The position numbers were made by a program, and so were the translations under genes. The notes under the pieces are model-generated. The model searched no databases and had not been told where the DNA came from. It saw only the letters and a list, made by a program, of their open reading frames with translations. A DNA stretch of 64,000 nucleotides from assembly GCA_030159075.1 (NCBI GenBank), contig BROG01000152.1:1201501-1265500 (forward strand). Reading direction: 5' to 3'. This document shows positions 24,501 through 37,400 of the stretch, in pieces (position 1 is the first letter of the stretch; each line of letters starts with the position of its first letter). Source of the DNA: Atrina japonica. Lineage: Eukaryota; Mollusca; Bivalvia; Pterioida; Pinnidae.

Positions 24501-27500
24501 CAATCAACATACTTGCATGTGTTTGTGAAGATCATAATGGAACTCTCTTTATTCCCTTCTGTGTACTTGTCTAATACATGCAGCAAATAAGCATCTTTTA
24601 CATCCGCTGGCATCAGGACATAATACTGTTTTAAACCTTCCACTGTGGCCACTCTGTAAAGTACAAAACAAGGACATAAAATTACTTCAAACCTTCCACT
24701 GTGGCAACTCTGTAAAGTACAAAACAAGGACATAATACTGCTGGAAACCTTCCACTGTGGCAACTCTGTAAAGTACAAAACAAGGACATAATACTGCTGG
24801 AAACCTTCCACTGTGGCCACTCTGTAAAGTAACAAGGACAAAACAAGGACTCTGTAAATAATACTGCTGCTGGAAAACCTTTCCACTTTGGCCACTCTGT
24901 AAAGTACAAAACAAGGACATAATACTGCTGGAAACCTTCCACTGTGGCCACTCTGTAAAGTACTGTAAAAACAAGGACATAATACTGCTGGAAACCTTCC
25001 ACTGTGGCAACTCTGTAAAGTACAAAACAAGGACATAATACTGCTGGAAACCTTCCACTGTGGCCACTCTGTAAAGTACAAAACAAGGACATAATACTGC
25101 TGGAAACCTTCCACTTTGGCCACTCTGTAAAGTACAAAACAAGGACATAATACTGCTGGAAACCTTCCACTTTGGCCACTCTGTAAAGTACAAAACAAGG
25201 ACATAATACTGCTGGAAGGTCTGTGGCCACTCTGTAAAGTACAAAACAAGGACATAATACAGCTGGAAACCTTCCACTGTGGCCACTCTGGAAAGTACAA
25301 AACAAGGACATAATACTGCTGGAAACCTTCCACTGTGGCCACTCTGTAAAGTACAAAACAAGGACATAATACAGCTGGAAACCTTCCACTGTGGCCACTC
25401 TGGAAAGTACAAAACAAGGACATAATACTGCTGGAAACCTTCCACTGTGGCCACTCTGTAAAGTACAAAACAAGGACATAATACTGCTGGAAACCTTCCA
25501 CTTTGGCCACTCTGTAAAGTACAAAACAAGGACATAATACTGCTGGAAACCTTCCACTGTGGCAACTCTGTAAAGTACAAAACAAGGACATAATACTGCT
25601 GGAAACCTTCCACTGTGGCAACTCTGTAAAGTACAAAACAAGGACATAATACTGCTGGAAACCTTCCACTGTGGCCACTCTGTAAAGTACAAAACAAGGA
25701 CATAATACTGCTGGAAACCTTCCACTTTGGCCACTCTGTAAAGTACAAAACAAGGACATAATACTGCTGGAAACCTTCCACTTTGGCCACTCTGTAAAGT
25801 ACAAAACAAGGACATAATACTGCTGGAAGGTCTGTGGCCACTCTGTAAAGTACAAAACAAGGACATAATACAGCTGGAAACCTTCCACTGTGGCCACTCA
25901 AGGACATAATACTTGCTGGAGTGGTCTGTGGCCACTCTGTAAAGTACAAAACAAGGACATAATACTGCTGGAAACCTTCCACTGTGGCCACTCTGTAAAG
26001 TAAAAAACAAGGACATAATACTGCTGGAAACCTTCCACTGTGGCCACTCTGTAAAGTACAAAACAAGGACATAATACTGCTGGAAACCTTCCACTGTGGC
26101 CACTCTATTAAGTACATAACAAGGATATAATACTGCTGGAAACCTTCCACTGTGGCCACTCTGTAAAGTAAAAAACAAGGACATAATACTGCTGGAAACC
26201 TTCCACTGTGGCCACTCTGTAAAGTACAAAACAAGGACATAATACTGCTGGAAACCTTCCACTGTGGCCACTCTGTAAAGTACAAAACAAGGACATAATA
26301 CTGCTTGAAACCTTCCACTGTGGCCACTCTGTAAAGTACAAAACAAGGACATAATACTGCTGGAAACCTTCCACTTTGGCCACTCTGTAAAGTACAAAAC
26401 AAGGACATAATACTGCTGGAAACCTTCCACTTTGGCCACTCTATTAAGTACATAACAAGGATATAATAGTGCTTCAAACCTTCCACTGTGGTCACTCTGT
26501 AAAAAAACAAGGACATAATACTACTTCAAACCTTCCATTGTGGCCACTCTGTTAATTATATTACAAGGACATAATACAGTGGAAATTTTCAAAGCCGGAG
26601 GTAACTCTCAGACAAAATAATTTGTAAAACACCATTAAAACAAACAAAATCAATTTCTATCTTTTCTTTAGCACTTACTGAGATTTTTGTTGCCAGAAGA
26701 ATGGTTTATTCATGGATAGGTCCTGTAATTCTTTCAGTGTTTCTGTCATTGTTGCACTAAACAGCAAAGTCTGTCTCTTCTTAGGCAAAACTTTAAAAAT
26801 TGCCTCTAACTGTTCTCCAAAGTCATCTTCTATCAACCTATCAGCTTCATCAAGAACCTAAAATGAATACCTGACTGTTAACTCATTCACCCCTAAAGAC
26901 ACATTTGGACTAGTCTAAGTCATTGATTTACAGAAGAGTCCATTATTTTTCAGGGGTTGATGAGTTAAACAAAATTGGACATCTGTGTAAGACATCAGGG
27001 CCTAGGGCCATAAAACTATTCTCAGACAATTATTTTACTCAGCTTATAAGATTTTTATCAAATATTGAGAATTTTCTCAACTTGGGTAAAGTTGTGGACC
27101 ATAAAGAAACAAGTTAGACAAATTTCTTTCTCAAGTGATAAAATACACAAGTACTGCATGCATCTGACTTAAGTGGAACTGGCTGCCCCTATGTTTGCCT
27201 AGGGATAAAGAAACACAAATTTCATTGTCATTGTCGCCCTAGATTATTTAGGGACATGTTTCATCATTTGGCTATTGAAAACAACATGTTATTTGAGCGA
27301 AATAGGTTTAGGGGACCAACATTTCTTTCTATGTTGGCTTGTTTTGGCTATATGAGGTTTGCTTACATTAACAATACGGACGGCGTAAATTTAGTCTGGT
27401 ACATGTACATGCTCCCCAATGTATGTTCCAAGCCATTTATCTATCTAACACACTTATACTAATTCAGTTGTATCTTGAATATCATGTTATCATTATGTAC

Positions 27501-28406
27501 ATTATACATTTTATATGTATAAATTACTGACTTCAGTTATATATTGGCATTTTACAAGATGTTTTTAATGTTTTTAAAAAGGTATATATCTATTCCCCTT
27601 TTTATGCCACAAAACGTGCTGCCTACTTGATTTTTAACCTGTTTTATACCTCTTGGTTGGTTATTACATAATTAATTATAGATTGTGGTAAGAATAATGT
27701 TCAAACATCGAAGTTAGGTGAATCTGGACATAAATTGGGACATATGTCCTTGACATGATTTGCACTGCCCCTTGACAATCTCATCTCAGTTGAGAAAATT
27801 CTAAAGTCGTTTTATGGTTGGCAAGTTTTCACTTTTTACTCAGATAAGTAAATTCCTAACTTTTGAGAATAAAATTTGCCTCAGAATTTTCATTGTTTAT
27901 AGTATGGGCCCAGATCAATAATGCGAGTGTCTAGTAGAAACAGTTTTTTCTGCCAGTTTTGGAAAAAGTCATTGATGATACAGTTGGGAATTTTAATGTG
28001 AATTTGTGTCAAAGTGGAAAATAGATGCAAATTGTACATCTAAATGATATGGAATATCACATTTTAAATGCATTTCCCCTAAATTATTTTTTTTCCATTA
28101 AATTTGTGGTCTCTAGACCAAATTCATAATTTTTTCATCAAATTTTAAAAAAGAACACATGTATTTTGGATTGGGAATCTGGCTATATATATCTGTTTGG
28201 TGGAAACTATAAAAAATGGTCAAAGAGTGCATTACATTTCTTATGCTGGGCAAAGAAATAGCCACTGTACATGTTGCTAGAGTTCTCTAAAAAATCACAC
28301 TCAAACTTCTTGAGAATAGAACTAGACCAATTGTTTAAAGGGGCTTTAACCACAGATTTTTTTTTAATTTCCTTTTTTACTACTCAGATTGATATACAAA
28401 AACAAA

Positions 28407-28495
<89 letters not shown>

Positions 28496-31400
28496 TTCTA
28501 ATTCCAACATATTTTGTGAAAATTTGAGAAACCCACTTTGGCAATTATTCACTTCCAATTAATTAACTCATCCTTACTATTTGTATCGGTATATATACAT
28601 ACCACACCGGATCCTGACCTTATTTTCACAGAATATAAGACTTTTTATTCCTGTGTATAGCTCTTATTTGTTATTGCACATCAAATACAGGTAGTAAAAG
28701 AAGAAAAAAAATGAAATAATTCTTTTTTGTTAAACACAGCTAATGTCCCTTTAACTTTATTATTTTCTATAAACCAGTAACAGTTTTCATCTTTTCTTTC
28801 ACCACTACTTGTGTTTTGTCTATGTTTTTTTTTTTTACCAATCAATTTTTATAGCTCTATTAACTTCTTATGAGTTCTGTGTATAAATGATTTTACCAGA
28901 AACTTAATCCTCTTTAAACTAAAGGTATCACAGCTCTGCAGGTGATCAGCCAATCGTCCAGGTGTTGATATCACAATATGTGGTTTGACTTGTAAGTCCA
29001 AACCTTGCTGCATCATATCTGAAATATCAAAAGGCCAAATCAATCAGGACAACTGTCAGGACAACAATAAGGACAACAGTCAGGACAACAATCAGGATAG
29101 CAATCAGGATAGCAATCAGGACATCAATAAGGACAACAATCAGGACAACAGTCAGGACAACAATCAGGACAACAGTCAGGACAACAATCAGGACAACAAT
29201 CAGGGCAACAGTCAGGACAGCAATCAGGACAACAACAGGACATTAATCAGGGCATCAATCAGGACATCAATAAGGACAACAGCCAGGACAACAATCAGGA
29301 CAACAGTCAGGACAACAATCAGGGCATCAATCAGTACAACAATCAAGAAAACAATCAGCACATTTTCAGGACAGCAATCAGGACATCAATAAGGACAACA
29401 GTCAGGACAACAATCAGGACAACAATCAGGGCAACAGTCAGGACAGCAATCAGGACAACAACAGGACATTAACCAGGGCATCAATCAGGACAACAGTCAG
29501 GACATCAATCTGGACAAAACAACCAGGACAGCAATCAGAATAATAATCTTTACATCAGTCAGGACAACAATGAAGACGACAATAAGGACATCAGTCAGGA
29601 CAACTATCAGGACAACAATAAGGACAATAATCATTACAGCAATCAGGACATTGATCAGGACAACAATCAAGACAACTATCAGGGCATCAATCAGGACAGC
29701 AATCAGGACATTCAACATCTTTAAAACTGAAGGATGTCAATTATTGTTTTATGCCACACTCAACAATTTTTCAGTTATATGGCAGCAGCTAGTTTATAAC
29801 TGTGGAGGAGAGAGCCCAGGAAGAGACCACTGACCTGCAAGTCAAGTGGCAAACTTCCTCACAAAACTCAGCTTAGATACCTGTGGGGCTTGAACTTCCA
29901 GTGACCAGAAGTGCGAGTCTTCATGGTTCAAAGCACGATGCTCTAACCACTCAACCCTTCATACATCTTTAAAAGTTGTGTAAACAGTCAGACTTATAAG
30001 ATATTTCATTTGATGAAAACTTACTAAAGCTTTTCAGTCAATTATCCATCATTTAAAAAAATATATATGACGTTCTGATCTGCCTGTGTACAATTAATCC
30101 TCAAGTTTATTTCAAACCTGTATGTTGTTTTGATAGTACCCAGTCTAAGGCCTCTGTCCCAATGTGTATACAACAGGTAAACTGGTACTTGTAATGCCTA
30201 ATTAAACATTGATGGACATGGAATTGACAGTAGGTAATGGAGTTGACAGTGAGTGTGCAAGTCATCCTGTCTTTTGTGTAACACTAATCAAAATCCATTA
30301 TGATAATTAATTCCAAATAATCCTTTCATGAATTTTAAAACTAGGAAGACTTCATCGCTTGTTGATATAATAGACGAAGGTCTAATGATATTGGGCCGCT
30401 TATGTGCTTGTGTCGCGATCGATTACTTATCTCATTATCAGAAAATAATGTTTACCACCCCAATTACACTGACAAAATATGAAAAAGAAATGATAATAGT
30501 TGTAACTTAACCCTAAAAGAAATAGGTAATGTGTATGACACCATATGACATGTACATGTGCATGCAACTCACAACCACAAGTTGTCGCTTGTATCACTGA
30601 TGAATAAAAAAAATTATCAACAATAAGTTGGTCTTGAAAATATTATGCAATGGACAAAAGCTAAAAAAGAACATAAACTTAAATGCAATTAACATTTGGT
30701 AGAATTTTGTAAACATTCCAGGCCAGAAAATGGGATTGGCAAGTTACTAACTAGAATATGTCTATGTACCTAAAGTAATTTCTGTTCCAACTAGCACTTT
30801 ACATTTTTGTTTTTTACTGAATAAATATGATTTAAAAAATAATAATAATAGAAATCTTCCATTCTCTGCCTGTGTTTCATTTTGATATCAATTGATGTTG
30901 GCGGTAGTAAAATATGTTTGGAAAATTCTGTTTAAAATTTAAATTGAAATGTAGATTAATTGGATTAGTTCTTAAAATTGTGAAATATTCTTCTTTTTTT
31001 CTTATATTAATTTTCAAAAATGTAATCTATAAATTTTCAGTAGCAGTACTGTACATGTAGGTATTTTGGCCAAGGATTTTTTATTTTGGCCAATGAAAAT
31101 TGAAATTGGCCAATAAAAATTGAAATTGGCCAAGGAAAATTGAAGTTAAACAATGATTTGGCCAATACTTTTTCAGACACTGATTTAACATATTTTTAGC
31201 TTTTCTGCACTTTCACATGTTTTCAGTTTTTCTGCATTTTGACATATTTTTTAGCTTTTCTACACTTTCACATGTTTGAAGCTTTTTTGCACTTTAACAT
31301 CATATTTTTTTTTATAGTTTTTTTGCATTTGCACATGTTTTCAGCTTTTCTGCAATTTCACATATTTTTAGCTTCTCAGTTCTTTCACATTATACTGTGA

Positions 31401-34400
31401 AAATATTTTTAAAATATTTAAAATTTTTATTAAAGAAAAGGGAAACCTGTTTTGATTGTTAATGGGCACTTTGGCCAGTCTCATATACAGAGTATTTAGA
31501 GAGTTGAGAGGCCGACATTAACAGTAAACACCTGTGTAATATCTCACCTAATCCACCTGACATTAACAGTAAACACTTGTGTAATATCTCACCTAATCCA
31601 CCCGACATTAACAGTTAACACCTGTGTAATATCTCACCTAATCCACCTGACATGTAAACACCTATATCTCACCTAATCCACCCGACATTAACAGTAAACA
31701 CCTGTGTAATATCTCACCTAATCCACCCGACATTAACAGTTAACACCTGTGTAATATCTCACCTAATCCACCCGACATTAACAGTAAACACCTGTGTCAT
31801 ATCTCACCTAATCCACCCGACATTAACAGTAAACACCTGTGTTATATCTCACCTAATCCACCCGACATTAACAGTTAACACCTGTGTAATATCTCACCTA
31901 ATCCACCCGACATTAACAGTAAACACCTGTGTCATATCTCACCTAATCCACCCGACATTAACAGTAAACACCTGTGTCATATCTCACCTAATCCACTCGA
32001 CATTAACAGTAAACACCTGTGTCATATCTCACCTAATCCACCCGATATTAACAGTAAACACCTGTGTCATATCTCACCTAATCCACCCGACATTAACAGT
32101 AAACACCTGTGTCATATCTCACCTAATCCACCCGACATTAACAGTAAACACCTATGTCATATCTCACCTAATCCACCCGACATTAACAGTAAACACCTGT
32201 GTAATATCTCACCTAATCCACCCGACATTAACAGTAAACAACTGTGTAATATCTCACCTAATCCACCCGACATTAACAGTAAATACCTGTGTAATATCTC
32301 ACCTAATCCAACTGACATTAACAGTAAACACCTGTGTCATATCTCACCTAATCCACCCGACATTAACAGTAAACACCTGTGTAATATCTCACCTAATCCA
32401 CCCGACATTAACAGTAAACACCTGTGTAATATCTCACCTAATCCACTCGACATTAACAGTAAACACCTGTGTAATATCTCACCTAATCCACCCGACATTA
32501 ACAGTAAACACCTGTGTCATATCTCACCTAATCCACCCGACATTAACAGTAAACACCTGTGTCATATCTCACCTAATCCACCCGACATTAACAGTAAACA
32601 CCTGTGTCATATCTCACCTAATCCACCCGACATTAACAGTAAACACCTGTGTAATATCTCACCTAATCCACCGACATTAACAGTAAACTCCTGTGTAATA
32701 TCTCACCTAATCCACCCGTTATCACAGTGACTCGAACATTGATTGGTTTCCCTAAAACATTGAATTGTTCTGCTATCTGAAAGGCCAGCTCTCTGAAAAT
32801 ACAAATGAATTTGTAACAACATGTGAGATACAATCATAAAGACAGAAAAACTTTGTACACAAATGTACATATACTGGTACATTGTGATGTCAAGTATTTT
32901 AAAACATCACATAACCAGGACCTGGCACCAAAAAACTTAACATAAATGTATTTATATTATAATCAGTTGTGTTTACCCCAAAATAGTACTTCTACTTTTT
33001 CTACTTTTATTAATTGTACTTGATGTACAATAACAAATTAGAGCTATGCACAGGCATAAAAAATCTTATATTCCAATGTATCTTATGAAAATAAGGTCAG
33101 GTCCAGTATGGTGTGCTTGATATACAAATAATAAACAGTAATCAATTGCAAGTGAATAATTGCCAAACTGGGTTTATAGAGATCATATACATGTATGATA
33201 ATGTAGTGAGTTACAGAGATCATGTACATGTATGATATTGTAGTGAGCTATAGAGATCATATACATTTATGATATTGTGGTGAGTTATAGATGTCATCTA
33301 CTTCTATGATAATGTAGTGAGTTATAGATATCATATACATGTATAATATTGTGGCGAGTTATAGATGTCATCTACTTCTATGATAATGTAGTGAGTTATA
33401 GAGATCATGTACATGTATGATATCGTAGTGAGTTATAGAGATCATGTACATTTATGATATTGTAGTGAGTTATAGAGATCATATACATGTATGATATTGT
33501 AGTGAGTTATAGAGATCATGTACATGTATGATATTGTAGTGAGTTATAGATGTCATATATATGTATGATATCATAGTGAGTTATAGAGATCATGTACATT
33601 TATGATATTGTAGTGAGTTATAGAGATCATATACATGTATGATATTGTAGTGAGTTATAGAGATCATATACATGTATGATATTGTAGTGAGTTATAGAGA
33701 TCATATACATGTATGATATTGTAGTGAGTTATAGAGATCATATACATGTATGATATTGTAGTGAGTTATAGAGATCATATACATGTATGATATTGTAGTG
33801 AGTTATAGAGATCATATACATGTATGATACTGTAGTGAGTTATAGAGATCATGTACATGTATGATACTGTAGTGAGTTATAGATATGTACTACATGTATG
33901 ATATTGTAGTGAGTTATAGATACCATGTACATAATGATATTGTAGTGAGTTATACAATGTAGATACCACCTGATCTTCATACCTAGTTGGTGTAAGAATG
34001 AGTGCAAAGATACCAAAAGGATCCTCAGACAACTTCTGTAGAATAGGGAGAGCAAATGCTGCAGTTTTTCCACTTCCTGTTTTTGCACATCCTATACAGT
34101 CTTGACCTGAAGCAATTTAAAGAAGATATGCCATACAAACCATTAAGCAGAATTATTAACGTCTCACATAGAAATTTTAAATTTTAGAAACTGAAGTACA
34201 GTAATGTCGATATCCTGGTTGTCAATTACTTGGCCAGGGGCTAATACTGGAACAACGACACAGACAGTGGATTTCAGACACATACCAACTTTAATTTCTT
34301 CTCTTTGTTTACAAATCTTTTTGATCTCATTATTTCAGTAATAGGTTCTGACCTTCAAAGGTCACACTATCATCAACTTCCGTAATTTCTACTTTGCTAT

Positions 34401-37400
34401 TTCAAAAGTTTTTGTTTTACACTATTAGTATTACTAAGCCAACAAGGCTGGTTTTCTCTATAATGTCTATTAATAACAAAGGTATGAACTCAAAATGAAT
34501 GTTTTCTACGAAGAATATTTTCTTAAGCGAAACATTTTTGTTTTAAGCGAGACATGTTTTGTTTAAGCATGACATAATGTTTTTTAAAGCAAGACATGTA
34601 ATGGTAAAAATTCTACTCAAATCGGGAATTTGTGCAATACATAAACATAATGTCCGAATTGCAAAATCATTACTAAAAAGCGCATTGGTAACGAGGTAAA
34701 AACTACCATACTAGCAAGTGTTTTGCAGACTGAGACTAGGCCATAATTATTAGGGTTATACACTGAACCCGATCATGAAGTGCATCCATTATTCAAGTAA
34801 TGGGAACTACATGAAATGATGGATACGCTGGGATAGAGTAAAATATATAGCATAAAAAATAATGCTGCATTTAATTCAGGACTAATAAATTACACATCTA
34901 TTCCATTTTAAACACCAAAGAAACAGTCAGCCACTCAATATTTTATTTAAGATAATGAGTGAATGACCATGACATTTATGTGATAAAAAAACACTGAACA
35001 TTAATAACTTTGGGGATTCTGTTGTGTTGCCCTCGACAGGGGGAACACGACAGAATCCCCAAAGGGATTAGATGAACATCAGGTGTGGAAATTAATGGGT
35101 GCCCGTTCGCCGGGGCGGCTGAATTTACGATCAGCGAATTGTTTTCCGTACGAAGTCACCCATTAGGCGAATGATTTCAGGAATTTTTTGCCACTTTTTG
35201 GGGTCGTTATTCTGTCTATTTCCAGTCGGTGTGTTGACTGTTGTTGCTTGCACTTTATGGAGGAAATGGAAGTTGGGTGTGTGTGATAAAAGAACCGATA
35301 TCGAAAGGAACTGAATTTCAGGATGTGTGAAAATGATGATACGTGTACATGTAATACTATACATTGTATAAAAGTTATAAAATCTTAATTAAATGTTGGT
35401 GAATGATAAAAGGAAAATTAGTTGTTGTGAATAAGAGTTTTAATGAGATACTTAAAATGGACAGATATTGTTTTAAAAAATGAAAACTTTTGTAATTTGC
35501 ATCAATTTAAACACACAGTAGTTACATATATATATTAAAATAACAATAAATTAATAAAACACAAAATTGACTGAAAAATTTTTTTTCTTTGCGGGCAACC
35601 AAATTTTCATGGCGGGCAAGCACAATATCAGTATAGCATTTGCCCGGCTGAGAAAGTTGTTAAAAATGTTAAAAATCACAAACTGGTTAAAATTTTTGCA
35701 AGTAAATATGACGGGCCCCTAAGTTTAAATCTGGGCTCCCAGAATTTAAAACTTAGGAGCCCGATTGGCTACTGAGGATTTTTTCTCAATTTCCACCCCT
35801 GAACATGTAAAACTGTTGATGAATGCCCTCTCCATAGGTTTACCTATGTATTATTATTTATATGCAAGCACTAGTGAGCTCTTTATTGTAGAAATGTCGC
35901 AACTTGAGTCAAGTCCAATAATTACAACGCCCTCTTATAGTCACAGTCCTCTAGTGTGTACTTTGGGCTACGAAAAGTTTCAACAAGCACATCCCATACG
36001 AGGCTCCAGCATACAGGTTCCTAGAAACATGACTGTCGTAAATTTCTAATCTGATTGGTTGAATTATTCACATGTTTGAGTACAATGGGTTTGTGGACAG
36101 CCCGAACCTGTAATTGCCAGATTCGTTACAGCCTAGACGGCTTACCAACATCTTATTGTTCCAATAAAACGATGCCAATTACGCTTTACTTTCAATTTGG
36201 CAACAATTTCAGCATGATTTTAAGCGAGCAAAGCGAGCACTTTATGGTAATGGTAAGATGATAGAAAATGAGCTGTACATACATTGGCTGAATTGAAATT
36301 AATGTTACATTACAATGTTACAATAACAAATCTGTGCTCACTTCAAAGCAATGCCTTAGTTCATATTAATTAACTGAGCATCAACAAAAATTTTTTTCAG
36401 TAAACAAAATAATGTTATTGTGATAAGGCCTAAAATAAAATTAAGTTTGTTTGCTGTTTACCCACTGACCCACGGAAATCACCGCAACTTGGAAAATTTT
36501 ATTGCCATTTTCAAAAAAATATTTTTTTATTGACGATCTTTCTGGAACATTCGACTATCGTCACAACTTTATATAGTATTAGTATTAACTTTGTCTCGAT
36601 CTCTGAGAATATACATGTATATATTTTGACCGTGGCACTATTATTTGTTCAATAAAACATCATATATTAAAAGTATTTTATCCGAGTAATGTAAAATAAT
36701 GGCCAGAATGTAGGTAACATGACACTAGGGGCCTATCAAGAAACTGCAAATTCACAATATGACCTCTTGTAACTCCTCGATATATTACCAATCCATCTAC
36801 AGTATTAGGGCATAAATGAGTTCGCCAAACTTTCTGTCCCGATTTTAAGTGATTTTTTTTGGGGGGGTGGGGTAAATCAGGATTTTACCCTAATCTCTTT
36901 GGAGATTCTGTCTGGCGAGGCAACACAACAGAATCTCCAAAGGGATTTAATCAGATTTTACTCACTCAAAAAATCGCTTAAAATCAGGACATAAGGTTTG
37001 GCCTAAGCTACAGCTATATCCCAGAATGACACATGTATTTTCTCTACGAATACTATTTATAAAAATAGGAAACCAAAAATCCTATATGATACATGTTTTA
37101 CTAAGATAAACAATTTATGAAACACCTGAGTAAATTTGTTTGATATGTTTCCTCCTTTCATGAAAGTTGAAGGGAATAATGTAAAAGTAAACATAAAATC
37201 ACATAGACAGTTACATAAGAGTTACCTCCGTTATTTTTTTTATTTCAAAAATACTTTATATATTATTATTATTATTTATACACGTTTTCTTTAACATAAC
37301 CCTGTGCATTTCTCTAATTTACATAAGAAATATATAAAAAGTCCCAGGAAAGTTATCATTTTAAAACACCGACTCTGTCACTGTACCATGCACTTTATTA

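Noticed and set aside
24682..26516. Minus-strand frames of 585 and 609 codons
   Set aside because: They lie wholly in the 56-bp array and exist because the unit has no stop in any frame. Not reported as genes, although one frame continues into the real exon 6.
28985..29392. Plus-strand N-Q-D-N repeat frame
   Set aside because: Translation of the 12-bp array. No start context, opposite to the gene.
29900..29957. A tRNA-Leu/Ser gene on the minus strand
   Set aside because: A- and B-box-like words are present but the cloverleaf stems do not pair and a SINE body follows. It is a SINE head.
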